The position numbers and the translations under genes are program-made. Under the pieces are notes generated by a model. The model was given only the letters and a program-made list of their open reading frames with translations. It searched no databases and was not told the origin of the DNA. A DNA stretch of 15,998 nucleotides from Paracoccaceae bacterium (GTDB taxonomy: Bacteria; Pseudomonadota; Alphaproteobacteria; Rhodobacterales; Rhodobacteraceae), in NCBI GenBank assembly GCA_003564655.1, contig PXES01000398.1:1-15998 (forward strand), written 5' to 3'. Below, in pieces: positions 8,301 through 15,567 of the stretch (position 1 is its first letter; each line of letters starts with the position of its first letter).

Positions 8301-10806
8301 CGATGTGGCGCGGTTGCGTCTCACCCCCGAAGGAACGGGAACGGCGCTGGTCTCGGTCCTGTCGGACCGGCTGATCCACTCGCGGCTTGTCGAGGTCGAG
8401 GGCGAGACGGTGATCGACCTGCCGGTGACCGAGGACTGGGGCGCCGGGGCCTATGTCACCGCAAGCCTGATCCGCCCATCGGACGCGGCCGACCAGATGC
8501 CGGCCCGTGCGCTGGGTCTGGCCCATGCAAGCGTCGCGCCCGGCACGCGCGCGCTCGACGCGGTTTTGACGGCCCCGGTCGAGGCCAACCCGCGCGAGCG
8601 GCTGGAGGTCACGCTCGACCTGCCCGATTTCACGGATGGCCCGGCCTATGCGACCCTTGCCGCGGTCGGCCTGGGCGTGTTGACGCTGACCGGGCATGAG
8701 GCCCCTGACCCGCTGGGCCATTTCTTTGGCCAGCGGCAACTGGGCGTGGCGATCCGCGACATCTACGGGCGACTGATCGACGCGCGGGCGGGCGCGATGG
8801 GTGATGTGCGCTCGGGCGGCGATGCGATGGCCGCTGTACGCGCGGGGCCTGCCCCGAGCGAGGATCTGCTGGCCTTCTTCACCGGGCCCGTGGCGCTTGA
8901 GGATGGCAGCGCGACGCTGGGCTTCGACCTGCCCGCCTTCAACGGCACGGTGCGGCTGATGGCCGTGCTCTGGTCGGATGAGGGGGTCGGGCAGGCCAGC
9001 GCCGATGTGCTGGTGCGCGACCCGGTGGTGGTGCAGCCCAGCCTGCCGCGCTTCATGGTGCCGGGCGATGTCAGCCGCCTGCGACTGGACCTGACCCACG
9101 CCAGCGGCCCGGCAGGCGAGATGGCGTTGTCAGTGGACGGGCACGGTCTTGGCGCGGCGCCAGAGACCGTGACGCTGGACGAAGGCGGGCGCGGGGCGCT
9201 GGAGATCGAGCTTGCGCCCGATCGCGTGGGCACGCACCTCTACACGATCACGCTGACCACACCGGACGGGCGCAGCCTCAGCCGCGAGATGCGCCTTACG
9301 GTCCAGCACACCGACCCCGAGATCGCGCGGTCGTCGCAATTCACGCTTGCGCCGGGCGAGTCCTTCACCTTCACCGAGGACGCGCTGACCGGGCTGCGCC
9401 CCGCCACGGCGCAGGCAACGGTCGTGGCCGGGGCCGGGGCAGCGCTGGACGTCCCGGGGCTGATCGCACGGCTGAACGCCTATCCCTATGGCTGCACCGA
9501 ACAGATCGCGTCGTCCATACAGCCCTTGCTGCTGGCCTCGAACGCGGTGGCCGAATTGGGGCTTGTGACCGAGGCCGAGGCGCGCGCCCGGGTGCAGCGC
9601 GCCATCGACAGCATTCTGACACGGCAGGGGCGAACCGGGTCCTTCGGGCTGTGGGGAACCGGCGGGCAGGATCTGTGGCTCGACGCCTATGTGACCGATG
9701 TGCTGCTGCGCGCCGAGGCGCAGGGCGCCGATGTGCCCGCATCAGCGCTGCGCATGGCGCTGAACAATCTGCGCAACGAGGTCGCCATGGCAGGCCAGCT
9801 CTATGGCGGTGCGGGCGGCTATGCCTATGCGTTTCATGTCCTCGCCCGCGCGGGAGAGGCCGCGCTCGGCGATCTGCGCTACTATGCCGACACGCTGGCC
9901 GAGCAGTTCGACACGCCGCTCGCCGCCGCCCAGCTCGGCGCGGCGCTGGCCGCTTATGGCGACCAGCAACGCGCCGATGGGATGTTCACCCGCGCGCGCG
10001 GGCTGATCGGCAGCGACGACGGCGGAATGCGCGCGGATTACGGCACCGACCTGCGCGATACGGCCGGGCTGCTCGCGCTGGCGGTCGAAGCGGGGAGCGG
10101 GGCAGTCGACCGCGTGCAACTGGCGGGGATGCTGACAGGGCACGGGACCGCCGACCAGCTTTCGACACAGGAAGCCGTCTGGTCGTTACAGGCCGCCATG
10201 GCGCTGGGGTCCGAGGCGCAGGGACTTACCCGCGACGGGGAGCCGGTGTCGGGCAATGTTCTGGCGGGGCTCGAAGGCGGGCCGGTGGTGATCGGCAATC
10301 AGGGCGAGCGTCCGGTGACACTAACCCTCTCGGCCTTTGGCGTGCCCGAGGTGCCGGGGCAGGCCGGCGGGGTGGGCTACAGCATCTCGCGTAGCCTCTA
10401 TTCGGTCGAAGGCGATGAAATCGACCCGGCGGACCTGCGCGTCGGCGACCGCGTCGTTAGCGTGCTGGAAATTCGCCCGGATCGCGGGGTCGCGGGCGGG
10501 CGGCTGATGATCGACGACGCGCTGCCCGCGGGCTTCGAGATCGACAATGCCAACCTGCTGCGCGAAGGCGATATCCGCGCGCTGGACTGGCTCGGGCTGC
10601 AGGAGGGCGCAGAGACGACCGAGGCGCGCTCGGACCGCTTCCTCGCCGCGGTCGACTGGACCTCGGACGCGCCGCTGCGACTGGCCTATATCGCACGTGC
10701 AGTCTCGCCCGGGGTTTTCCACCACCCGGCGGCGAAGGTCGAGGACATGTATCGCCCCACCAACCGCGCGGTCGGGGCGACGGGTCAGGTGGTGATCACG
10801 CCATGA
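5377..10806 (+). CDS. yfhM: Bacterial alpha-2-macroglobulin (YfhM-like) with N-terminal PAN-like module
   Basis: An 1809-aa exported protein of the bacterial alpha-2-macroglobulin family. These are periplasmic protease traps: cleavage of a bait region exposes a reactive internal thioester that covalently captures the attacking protease. The thioester motif is intact as GCTEQ (Cys1373 to Gln1376, in YPYGCTEQ). An MG2-like stretch (FLATDRGAYRAGEVIHVTAL) begins near residue 607, and the conserved A2M segment (NGTVRLMAVLWSDEGVG and QPSLPRF) lies near 1190-1235. A helical thioester domain covers roughly 1340-1650, and a C-terminal receptor-like domain lies near 1690-1809. A signal peptide with a long basic n-region probably ends at ALA-42/Q43. 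It lacks a clear lipobox, unlike the E. coli lipoprotein. Just after it, cysteines 76, 80, 86 and 98 with the segment CTAFTFNQ look like a short PAN/Apple domain. The ATG at 5377 has GAGG about 8 nt upstream. The stop overlaps the pbpC start (ATGA), so the two are translationally coupled. Confidence 0.95.
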   Translation: MSFHLAQDTRAVRRAQHGRGRRAPLAAAAACTLTLLGAPALAQDSPIPPRFATTAADTDLPGGDLTPIVNTTLTQCHATCLRLDDCTAFTFNQRAGACFPKSAPGPAVPFEGAISGRITAVAPERIATANAVRAELGFLDSGDFTDARTQAEGMALRHTAGALSEAELLSGAGGGDALARAGAAVTVADSAQAWLAYARAARMQAQSGQGNRWELNRSAVSAALNGVLRTPDGPVRASALVALSNALEAAFRGEAALAALRVADRLSPGIAPDKLTELRSQYGFRKLFHDVEATSATPRICVTFSEDLAAARDYAPYVQSSIPGLAVEAEGAQICLSGVNYGANYNVTLRAGLPSTSGNALVQDIPLEVYIRDRRPLVRFPGRGYVLPASGSRALPVETVNAERLDLRLLRVSDRNLVTAVRRGDFARSLGPWEGQQFENLLAEPVWSGSARLEGTLNRTTTSRLPLDEAGELEPGLYVLRAAVPGADTYDVTPAMQWFMVSDLGLTTLAGNDGLHVVVQRLSDGQPVEGVRVALLAGSNRVLGEALSDARGHARFDDALTRGTGPAAPVMVLVESETDMAMLSLDEPEFDLSDRGVEGRAAPGPIDLFLATDRGAYRAGEVIHVTALARDHRAQALHGLPMIARLMRPDGVEYSRIVSQQERAGGHVFALPLVGDVPRGVWRVEMLSDPEAEPLASASVLVEDFLPERVDFDLSLTEDGPVDLASPPRLDVTARHLFGAPAAGLTLEASVTLRTTDELAGWPGYRFGRHDQRLDPQRRMLPRGAMTDAEGYLQAALPLDGLTLEPRPYALSLTATLIDGASRPVERNLTRPLLPTAPVIAIRPGFDDTLPENATAEFDLALVGPDGAAISGELRWEVSRVTTRYQWFSQDGRWSWEPMTERSRIDEGSLTLTGGPATLRVPVDWGQFELRVTREGSDFASASVPFTAGWYAAPTARETPDMLPVALDAASYAPGDVARLRLTPEGTGTALVSVLSDRLIHSRLVEVEGETVIDLPVTEDWGAGAYVTASLIRPSDAADQMPARALGLAHASVAPGTRALDAVLTAPVEANPRERLEVTLDLPDFTDGPAYATLAAVGLGVLTLTGHEAPDPLGHFFGQRQLGVAIRDIYGRLIDARAGAMGDVRSGGDAMAAVRAGPAPSEDLLAFFTGPVALEDGSATLGFDLPAFNGTVRLMAVLWSDEGVGQASADVLVRDPVVVQPSLPRFMVPGDVSRLRLDLTHASGPAGEMALSVDGHGLGAAPETVTLDEGGRGALEIELAPDRVGTHLYTITLTTPDGRSLSREMRLTVQHTDPEIARSSQFTLAPGESFTFTEDALTGLRPATAQATVVAGAGAALDVPGLIARLNAYPYGCTEQIASSIQPLLLASNAVAELGLVTEAEARARVQRAIDSILTRQGRTGSFGLWGTGGQDLWLDAYVTDVLLRAEAQGADVPASALRMALNNLRNEVAMAGQLYGGAGGYAYAFHVLARAGEAALGDLRYYADTLAEQFDTPLAAAQLGAALAAYGDQQRADGMFTRARGLIGSDDGGMRADYGTDLRDTAGLLALAVEAGSGAVDRVQLAGMLTGHGTADQLSTQEAVWSLQAAMALGSEAQGLTRDGEPVSGNVLAGLEGGPVVIGNQGERPVTLTLSAFGVPEVPGQAGGVGYSISRSLYSVEGDEIDPADLRVGDRVVSVLEIRPDRGVAGGRLMIDDALPAGFEIDNANLLREGDIRALDWLGLQEGAETTEARSDRFLAAVDWTSDAPLRLAYIARAVSPGVFHHPAAKVEDMYRPTNRAVGATGQVVITP

Positions 10807-12827
10807 CCCTGCGTCTCGCGCTGGGCTTCGTTCTGCTGACGCTCTCCATCGGCGGCGGATGGGGGGCGATGCGCTGGGTGGCGGCGACCGAGCTGCCGGA
10901 ACTCGCGCCCGAAACCTCGGTCGAGGTGCTGGCGCGCGACGGGTCGCTGCTACGCGCCTACACGGTCGCCGACGGGCGCTGGCGATTGGGGGTGGACCCG
11001 GCCCGCGTGGACGCGAGCTATCGGGCGATGCTGCTCGCGCATGAGGACCGGCGCTTCTACCGCCACCGGGGCGTCGACCCGCTGGCGCTGTTGCGCGCCG
11101 CCGGGCAGGCCGTGCGGCACGGGCGCGCGGTCTCGGGCGGCTCGACGCTGACGATGCAGGTGGCACGGCTGATCGAGGACGGGCCGACCGGCACCTGGGC
11201 AGGCAAGCTGCGCCAGATTCGGCTGGCGCTGGCGCTGGAACGGGTTCTGTCGAAAGACGAAATCCTCGCGCTCTATCTGCATCACGCGCCGATGGGCGGC
11301 AATCTGGAAGGGCTGCGCGCGGGCAGCCTTGCCTGGTTCGGGCGCGAACCCGCGCGGCTGACCGAGGCGCAAGCGGCACTGCTCGTGGCGCTGCCGCAGG
11401 CCCCGACCGCACGCGCCCCCGACCGGCATCCCGACCGCGCGCGGGCGGCGCGCGACCGGGTGCTTGCAGGGGCCGTGCGCGCCGAGGTGATCACCCCCGA
11501 GGCCGCGCGCGCCGCCAGGGCCGAGGCGCTGCCGCAGGCGCGGCGCGGCTTTCCGGCGCTGGCCCCGCATCTGGCCGACCGGCTGCGCGCGGCGACGCCT
11601 GACACCCGGCTACACCGCACGACCATCGATGCCCCCCTGCAGGAAGCGCTGGAAGATGTCGCAAGACGCGGATTGCGCGGGCTGCCGCGTGCCGCCAGTG
11701 TCGCGCTGATGGTCGCCGATCCGGTGACCGGCGAGATCCGCGCCTCGGTCGGGGCGGGGGATTACCTCGACCCGGCCCGGCAGGGCTTTGTCGATATGAC
11801 CCAGGCGTTGCGCTCACCGGGCTCGACCCTCAAGCCGCTGGTCTATGGCATGGCGTTCTCGGACGGGCTGGCGCATCCCGAGACGCTGCTCGATGACCGC
11901 CCGGCGCAGTTTGGCGGTTACGCACCGCAGAATTTCGACCGGATGTTCCGCGGGCCGGTCAGCGCGCGCGAGGCGCTGCAGATCTCGCTCAACCTGCCCG
12001 TGGTCGAATTGACCGAGGCACTTGGACCGGCGCGGCTGATGGCGGCACTGCGCGCAGCCGGGGTCAGGGCCGTCGTGCCCGGCGACGCACCCGGTCTTGC
12101 CGTCGCGTTGGGCGGGGGGGGGCTGTCGCTCGAGGGGCTGGTGCAGCTATACGCGGCCATCGCGCGCGGTGGCGCGGGCGTCGCGCTCTCGGCCGAGGGG
12201 GCGGGTGGCGCGACGGGGCGCACGGTCATCAGCACCGAGGCCGCATGGCATCTGGGCGATATCCTCGCCTCTGCCCCGCGTCCGGCGCATCTGCCGGATT
12301 GGCGGCTGGCGTTCAAGACCGGCACCTCCTACGGGCATCGCGATGCCTGGGCGGTGGGGTTCGACGGCGCGCATGTGGTGGGTGTCTGGGTCGGGCGGGC
12401 GGATGGCGCCCCAGTTCCGGGGATCTACGGGATCGATGTAGCAGCACCACTCTTGTTCGAGGTATTCGGCAATCTGGGGCGCGCGCCCGTCGCCTTGCCG
12501 CCTGCCCCGCCTGCGGCCCTGACCCTCGCGCATTCCGACCTGCCGGCACCATTGCGCCGCTTTGGCGCGCGCCCCGGCATCGCACACGACGCCCCCGCCC
12601 TGGCCTTTCCGCCTGATGGCGCGACGCTGGTGCCGGTTGCAGGGCAGGTGCTTGCGCGAATCGAACGCGGCGAGGCCCCGTTCACCTGGTTTGCCAATGG
12701 CCGGCCCGTACTTGTCCGGAGCCATGAGCGCGAGGCCCGGCTGCGACTCGACGGTCCCGGTTTCGTGACGCTGTCGGTCGTCGATGCGCAGGGGCTGGCC
12801 GCCCGCGTGGGGATCGAATTGCAGTGA
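10803..12827 (+). CDS. pbpC: Penicillin-binding protein 1C (bifunctional transglycosylase / transpeptidase)
   Basis: A 674-aa class A penicillin-binding protein of the PBP1C type. An N-terminal membrane anchor (about residues 4-26) is followed by a GT51 transglycosylase domain with catalytic E81 in HEDRRFYRHRGVDP and GGSTLTMQ at 112-119. The transpeptidase domain has all three active-site motifs: S341-T-L-K344, S395-L-N397 and K505-T-G507. A C-terminal beta domain (about 585-674, BiPBP_C type) ends the protein. It polymerises and can cross-link peptidoglycan on the outer face of the inner membrane. The start codon overlaps the stop of the alpha-2-macroglobulin gene, the standard partner of pbpC in many proteobacteria. 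The usual interpretation is that the trap guards the periplasm when the wall is breached while PBP1C repairs it. Length and motifs are normal for the family. Confidence 0.96.
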   Translation: MTLRLALGFVLLTLSIGGGWGAMRWVAATELPELAPETSVEVLARDGSLLRAYTVADGRWRLGVDPARVDASYRAMLLAHEDRRFYRHRGVDPLALLRAAGQAVRHGRAVSGGSTLTMQVARLIEDGPTGTWAGKLRQIRLALALERVLSKDEILALYLHHAPMGGNLEGLRAGSLAWFGREPARLTEAQAALLVALPQAPTARAPDRHPDRARAARDRVLAGAVRAEVITPEAARAARAEALPQARRGFPALAPHLADRLRAATPDTRLHRTTIDAPLQEALEDVARRGLRGLPRAASVALMVADPVTGEIRASVGAGDYLDPARQGFVDMTQALRSPGSTLKPLVYGMAFSDGLAHPETLLDDRPAQFGGYAPQNFDRMFRGPVSAREALQISLNLPVVELTEALGPARLMAALRAAGVRAVVPGDAPGLAVALGGGGLSLEGLVQLYAAIARGGAGVALSAEGAGGATGRTVISTEAAWHLGDILASAPRPAHLPDWRLAFKTGTSYGHRDAWAVGFDGAHVVGVWVGRADGAPVPGIYGIDVAAPLLFEVFGNLGRAPVALPPAPPAALTLAHSDLPAPLRRFGARPGIAHDAPALAFPPDGATLVPVAGQVLARIERGEAPFTWFANGRPVLVRSHEREARLRLDGPGFVTLSVVDAQGLAARVGIELQ

Positions 12828-12829
12828 CG

Positions 12830-12924
12830 CCCTGTTCTGGGCCCGCTCCGGAAGGTGGCCCGCCCACCCACCCTCGCCGCGCTGCGCGCGGCTTGCCACC
12901 TTCCGGAGCGGGCCCAGAACAGGG
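12830..12924. repeat. Perfect 30-bp inverted repeat with 35-nt loop (REP/MITE-like palindrome)
   Basis: The left arm 12830-12859 and right arm 12895-12924 are exact reverse complements over 30 bp (starting CCCTGTTCTGGGCCCGCTCC and ending CGGGCCCAGAACAGGG). The 35-nt loop contains a second, 6-bp hairpin, GCCGCG (12876-12881) with CGCGGC (12887-12892). The element begins two bases after the pbpC stop. No T-tract follows (AAGGATG), so it does not look like a normal intrinsic terminator, although it would fold very stably in RNA and could block 3' exonucleases. No obvious target duplication flanks it. Confidence 0.9.
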
Positions 12925-12933
12925 AAGGATGTC

Positions 12934-12962
12934 TTGATCCCGTGGCGCAAGCCGCGTAGGTG
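12934..12962 (+). promoter_or_regulatory. Weak candidate promoter for pyk
   Basis: TTGATC (12934-12939), 17 nt, then TAGGTG (12957-12962), between the palindrome and pyk. It would leave a leader of roughly 95 nt. A second -35-like TTGACC at 12999-13004 has no acceptable -10 partner. Both are weak pattern matches. Confidence 0.3.
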
Positions 12963-13063
12963 TTTGCGCTAACAGGTGAGACGCGCCTGCCTTCCGACTT
13001 GACCTGAGTGCGCAGGTATGGGGGCATTGGGTGTCGGTCCCGCCGCCAGAAAGGAGATCGTTC

Positions 13064-14521
13064 ATGACCCCTCTGCGCCGACACCGGATGATCAAGATCG
13101 TCGCGACGCTCGGACCGTCGTCATCCAGCTACGAGATGATCCGCGCCCTGTTCGAAGCCGGGGCCGATGTTTTCCGCCTCAACATGAGCCATGGCAGCCA
13201 TGACGAGATTGCGGCCCGCCACGCCATCATCCGCAAGGTCGAGGCCGATCTGGGGCGTCCGATCTGCATTCTCGCCGATCTGCAGGGGCCGAAGCTGCGC
13301 GTCGGAGAGTTTGCCGAAGGCGCAGTCGAGCTTGCCGAGGGGCAGAGCTTCCGGCTCGACCTCGACGACCGCCCCGGCGATGCCACCCGCGTCACCCTGC
13401 CCCCCCCCGAGATTTTCAAAGCGCTGGAACCCGGTGCCGGACTGCTGGTCAACGATGGAAAGATCCGGCTGCGGGTGGAAAGCTGCGGCGCCGATCATGC
13501 CGAATGTACGGTCATCGTCGGCGGCACAATCTCGAACCGCAAGGGCGTCAACGTGCCCGATGTGGTGCTGCCGCTGGCCGCGCTGTCCGACAAGGACCGC
13601 AAGGATCTGGAATTCGTCTGCGAACTGGGCGTGGACTGGCTGGCGCTGTCCTTCGTACAGCGCGCTTCCGACGTGACCGAGGCGCGCGAACTGGCGCGCG
13701 GACGGGCCGCACTGCTCTCGAAGATCGAGAAGCCCGCGGCGGTCAACGCCTTCGACGAGATTCTCGATGCCTCGGACGGGATCATGGTGGCGCGCGGTGA
13801 TCTGGGGGTGGAGTTGCCGGTGCAGAACGTGCCGCCGATCCAGAAGCGTCTGGTCCGCCGCACACGCGCCGCCGCGAAGCCGGTCATCGTCGCCACGCAG
13901 ATGCTCGAATCGATGATCGAAAGCCCGATGCCCACCCGTGCCGAAGTCTCGGATGTGGCGACGGCGATCTACGAGGGGGCGGATGCGATCATGCTGTCGG
14001 CAGAGTCGGCGGCGGGGCAGTACCCGATCGAGGCCGTCAGCACGATGAACAATGTCGCCATCGAGGTGGAAAGCGACCCGACATATATCGACATCATCGA
14101 CTCCTCGCGCAAGGCCGATCACAAGACGATTGCCGACGGGATCGTCGCAGCGGCGCGCGAGCTGGCCGAGAAGACCGAAATCGCCGCGATCTGCTGTTTC
14201 TCGCAATCGGGCACTACCGCCTATCTGGTCGCCCGCGAGCGCCCGCATGTTCCGATCATCATGATCACCCCGATCCGCACCGTCGCGCGCCGCATGTCGC
14301 TGGTCTGGGGTGTGCATTGCGAGACTATCGAAAATCGGGTCGAGCGCTTCAAGAAGGCGGTGATCAATGCCGTGCGCGTGGCGCGGAAATACGGCTTCGC
14401 GTCCGAGACCGACCAGATCCTCGTCACGGCGGGGATTCCCTTCAACCAGCCGGGGACGACCAATATTCTGCGTGTCGCGCCCTGCGCCGAACATCTGATC
14501 GTGCAGGGCGAGCCCGAGTAG
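13064..14521 (+). CDS. pyk: Pyruvate kinase
   Basis: Pyruvate kinase converts phosphoenolpyruvate and ADP to pyruvate and ATP, the last step of glycolysis, in the cytoplasm. The 485-aa product has the expected landmarks: KIVATLGPSS at the N-terminus, the FRLNMSHG substrate region, ADLQGPKLRVG, the active-site segment LSKIEKP with K220 and E222, and the metal-binding MVARGDLGVE (241-250). VATQMLESM and the C-terminal allosteric-type domain (IAAICCFSQSGTTAYLVA) follow. A GTG at 13031 is in frame, but the ATG at 13064 is preceded by AAGGAG (13051-13056) at ideal spacing and gives the standard N-terminus, so I use it. The gene is followed by a small membrane-protein gene 40 bp downstream on the same strand and no terminator is seen between them. 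Confidence 0.97.
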   Translation: MTPLRRHRMIKIVATLGPSSSSYEMIRALFEAGADVFRLNMSHGSHDEIAARHAIIRKVEADLGRPICILADLQGPKLRVGEFAEGAVELAEGQSFRLDLDDRPGDATRVTLPPPEIFKALEPGAGLLVNDGKIRLRVESCGADHAECTVIVGGTISNRKGVNVPDVVLPLAALSDKDRKDLEFVCELGVDWLALSFVQRASDVTEARELARGRAALLSKIEKPAAVNAFDEILDASDGIMVARGDLGVELPVQNVPPIQKRLVRRTRAAAKPVIVATQMLESMIESPMPTRAEVSDVATAIYEGADAIMLSAESAAGQYPIEAVSTMNNVAIEVESDPTYIDIIDSSRKADHKTIADGIVAAARELAEKTEIAAICCFSQSGTTAYLVARERPHVPIIMITPIRTVARRMSLVWGVHCETIENRVERFKKAVINAVRVARKYGFASETDQILVTAGIPFNQPGTTNILRVAPCAEHLIVQGEPE

Positions 14522-14561
14522 ACCCACGCCCTGCATGGACCCGCAAGACCGGAGTAGGCCC

Positions 14562-14795
14562 ATGGATCATGAACTGGTGTTTCTTGGTGGGCTGGGGCTT
14601 CTGGTACTGGCCTTTGCAAGCGTTGCCGGCGCCTGGAGCAACAACCGCAGACCAGTCGTCGGGCTGATCCTGGCCGCAACCGGCGCAGCGCTGCTGACCA
14701 TGGTTCATTTCGACCGACCGCGGGGGCTCTACTCGATCAATGAGGTGCCCGAGATGGTCGTGCGTGCCCTCGCCGGGCTGATGGCGATGTTCTAA
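14562..14795 (+). CDS. Small two-helix membrane protein of unknown function
   Basis: A 77-aa product beginning MDHELVFLGG. I do not recognise a named family. Residues 5-24 and 31-50 form two hydrophobic helices separated by the short polar turn SNNRR. A cytoplasm- or periplasm-facing segment (HFDRPRGLYSINEVPE, 49-64) follows, then a third, short hydrophobic stretch up to the end. The frame is open from an ATG at 14535, but the ATG at 14562 has GGAG at 14551-14554 with good spacing and starts directly before the first helix. The gene lies 40 bp behind pyk and about 110 bp before rpmI, so it may be co-transcribed with pyk. Codon composition matches its neighbours, which supports a real gene. 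Confidence 0.75.
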   Translation: MDHELVFLGGLGLLVLAFASVAGAWSNNRRPVVGLILAATGAALLTMVHFDRPRGLYSINEVPEMVVRALAGLMAMF

Positions 14796-14800
14796 CCCCC

Positions 14801-14829
14801 TTGTGCCGGGCCGCGCGCTACGCTACGGG
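14801..14829 (+). promoter_or_regulatory. Candidate promoter for rpmI-rplT
   Basis: TTGTGC (14801-14806), 17 nt, then TACGGG (14824-14829). In Caulobacter-style notation this is TTGTGCC-N14-GCTACGGG, the same layout as the tRNA-Gly promoter in this window. The resulting leader would be about 70 nt. GCCGGGC (14805-14811) and GCCCGGC (14848-14854) could instead pair as a 7-bp hairpin in read-through RNA, so the two readings compete. Confidence 0.4.
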
Positions 14830-14907
14830 GCAGTCTCCAAGACACGCGCCCGGCCCGTGTGGCATGCCGTGGTGCGCGAGCGACCTCTCCAGCGAAAGGA
14901 GTAGCAA

Positions 14908-15108
14908 ATGCCCAAGATGAAGACCAAGTCTAGCGCCAAGAAGCGCTTTTCGATGACCGCCACCGGCAAGGTCAAGGCGGGTCAGGCTGGCAAGCGCCAC
15001 GGCATGATCAAGCGGACCAAGAAATTCATTCGCGACGCTCGCGGCACCACGGTCCTGACGGACCCGGATGCTCGGATCGTCAAGAAATACATGCCCTACG
15101 ACCGGTAA
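14908..15108 (+). CDS. rpmI: Large ribosomal subunit protein bL35
   Basis: A 66-aa, very basic protein beginning MPKMKTKSSAKKRF, with GKRHGMIKRTKKFIRDARGT and ending KKYMPYDR, all typical of bL35. It is a structural protein of the 50S subunit. The start at 14908 has AAAGGAG (14895-14901) upstream. The stop TAA is immediately followed by the rplT ribosome site, so the two genes form a tight operon. In many bacteria infC lies directly upstream; here the upstream neighbours are pyk and a small membrane-protein gene. Confidence 0.98.
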   Translation: MPKMKTKSSAKKRFSMTATGKVKAGQAGKRHGMIKRTKKFIRDARGTTVLTDPDARIVKKYMPYDR

Positions 15109-15120
15109 GGAGGCGCAATC

Positions 15121-15483
15121 ATGTCACGAGTTACGTCCGGCAAGGTGACGCACGCCCGGCATCGCAAGGTGGTCAAGGCCGCCAAGGGCTATTACGGCGC
15201 GCGCTCGCGGAATTTCCGCACCGCGACGCAGGCGGTCGACAAGGCCAACCAGTACGCCACGCGCGACCGCAAGGCGCGCAAGCGCAATTTCCGCGCGCTG
15301 TGGATCCAGCGAATCAACGCCGCGGTGCGCGAATTCGACCCGGCGCTGAGCTATTCGCGTTTCATCAACGGGCTGACGCTGGCCGGGATCGAGGTGGACC
15401 GCAAGGTTCTTGCCGATCTGGCGGTGCACGAGCCCGAAGCCTTCGGCCAGATCGTCGCCAAGGCCAAGGCGGCGATGGGCTGA
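15121..15483 (+). CDS. rplT: Large ribosomal subunit protein bL20
   Basis: A 120-aa basic protein with the standard bL20 sequence: MSRVTSGKVTHARHRKVVK, KGYYGARSRNFRTATQAV and RKARKRNFRALWIQRINAA. It is an early-assembly 23S rRNA-binding protein of the 50S subunit and, in some bacteria, a translational repressor of its own operon. The ribosome site AAGGAGG (15107-15113) overlaps the rpmI stop codon, so expression of the pair is tightly linked. The gene is followed by a strong terminator 24 nt later. pheS-pheT, which often follows rplT, is absent here; the next gene is convergent. Confidence 0.98.
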   Translation: MSRVTSGKVTHARHRKVVKAAKGYYGARSRNFRTATQAVDKANQYATRDRKARKRNFRALWIQRINAAVREFDPALSYSRFINGLTLAGIEVDRKVLADLAVHEPEAFGQIVAKAKAAMG

Positions 15484-15507
15484 ACCCACCGCAAGACGGA
15501 ATGAAAG

Positions 15508-15543
15508 AACCCGCGCGGGCGCCTCGCCCGCGCGGGTTTTTCG
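15508..15543 (+). terminator. Rho-independent terminator of rpmI-rplT
   Basis: An 11-bp perfect GC-rich stem, CCCGCGCGGGC (15510-15520) with GCCCGCGCGGG (15526-15536), a 5-nt loop GCCTC and a T5 run (15537-15541). The two A residues before the stem can extend it. It fits the end of rplT at 15483. Confidence 0.95.
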
Positions 15544-15567
15544 TGGTTTCGGCGGGAGTGACCCGCG

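Noticed and set aside
8203..9099. 298-codon minus-strand frame within the alpha-2-macroglobulin gene
   Set aside because: The plus-strand frame is continuous over 1809 codons with family motifs, so the reverse frame is a shadow.
12830..12924. Calling the palindrome behind pbpC an intrinsic terminator
   Set aside because: The stem is long and perfect, but the sequence after it (AAGGATGTC) has no T-tract and the loop is 35 nt, so I list it as a repeat instead.
13121..14563. 480-codon open frame on the minus strand opposite pyk
   Set aside because: Antisense to a complete pyruvate kinase; the composition is that of a GC-rich shadow and there is no recognisable domain.
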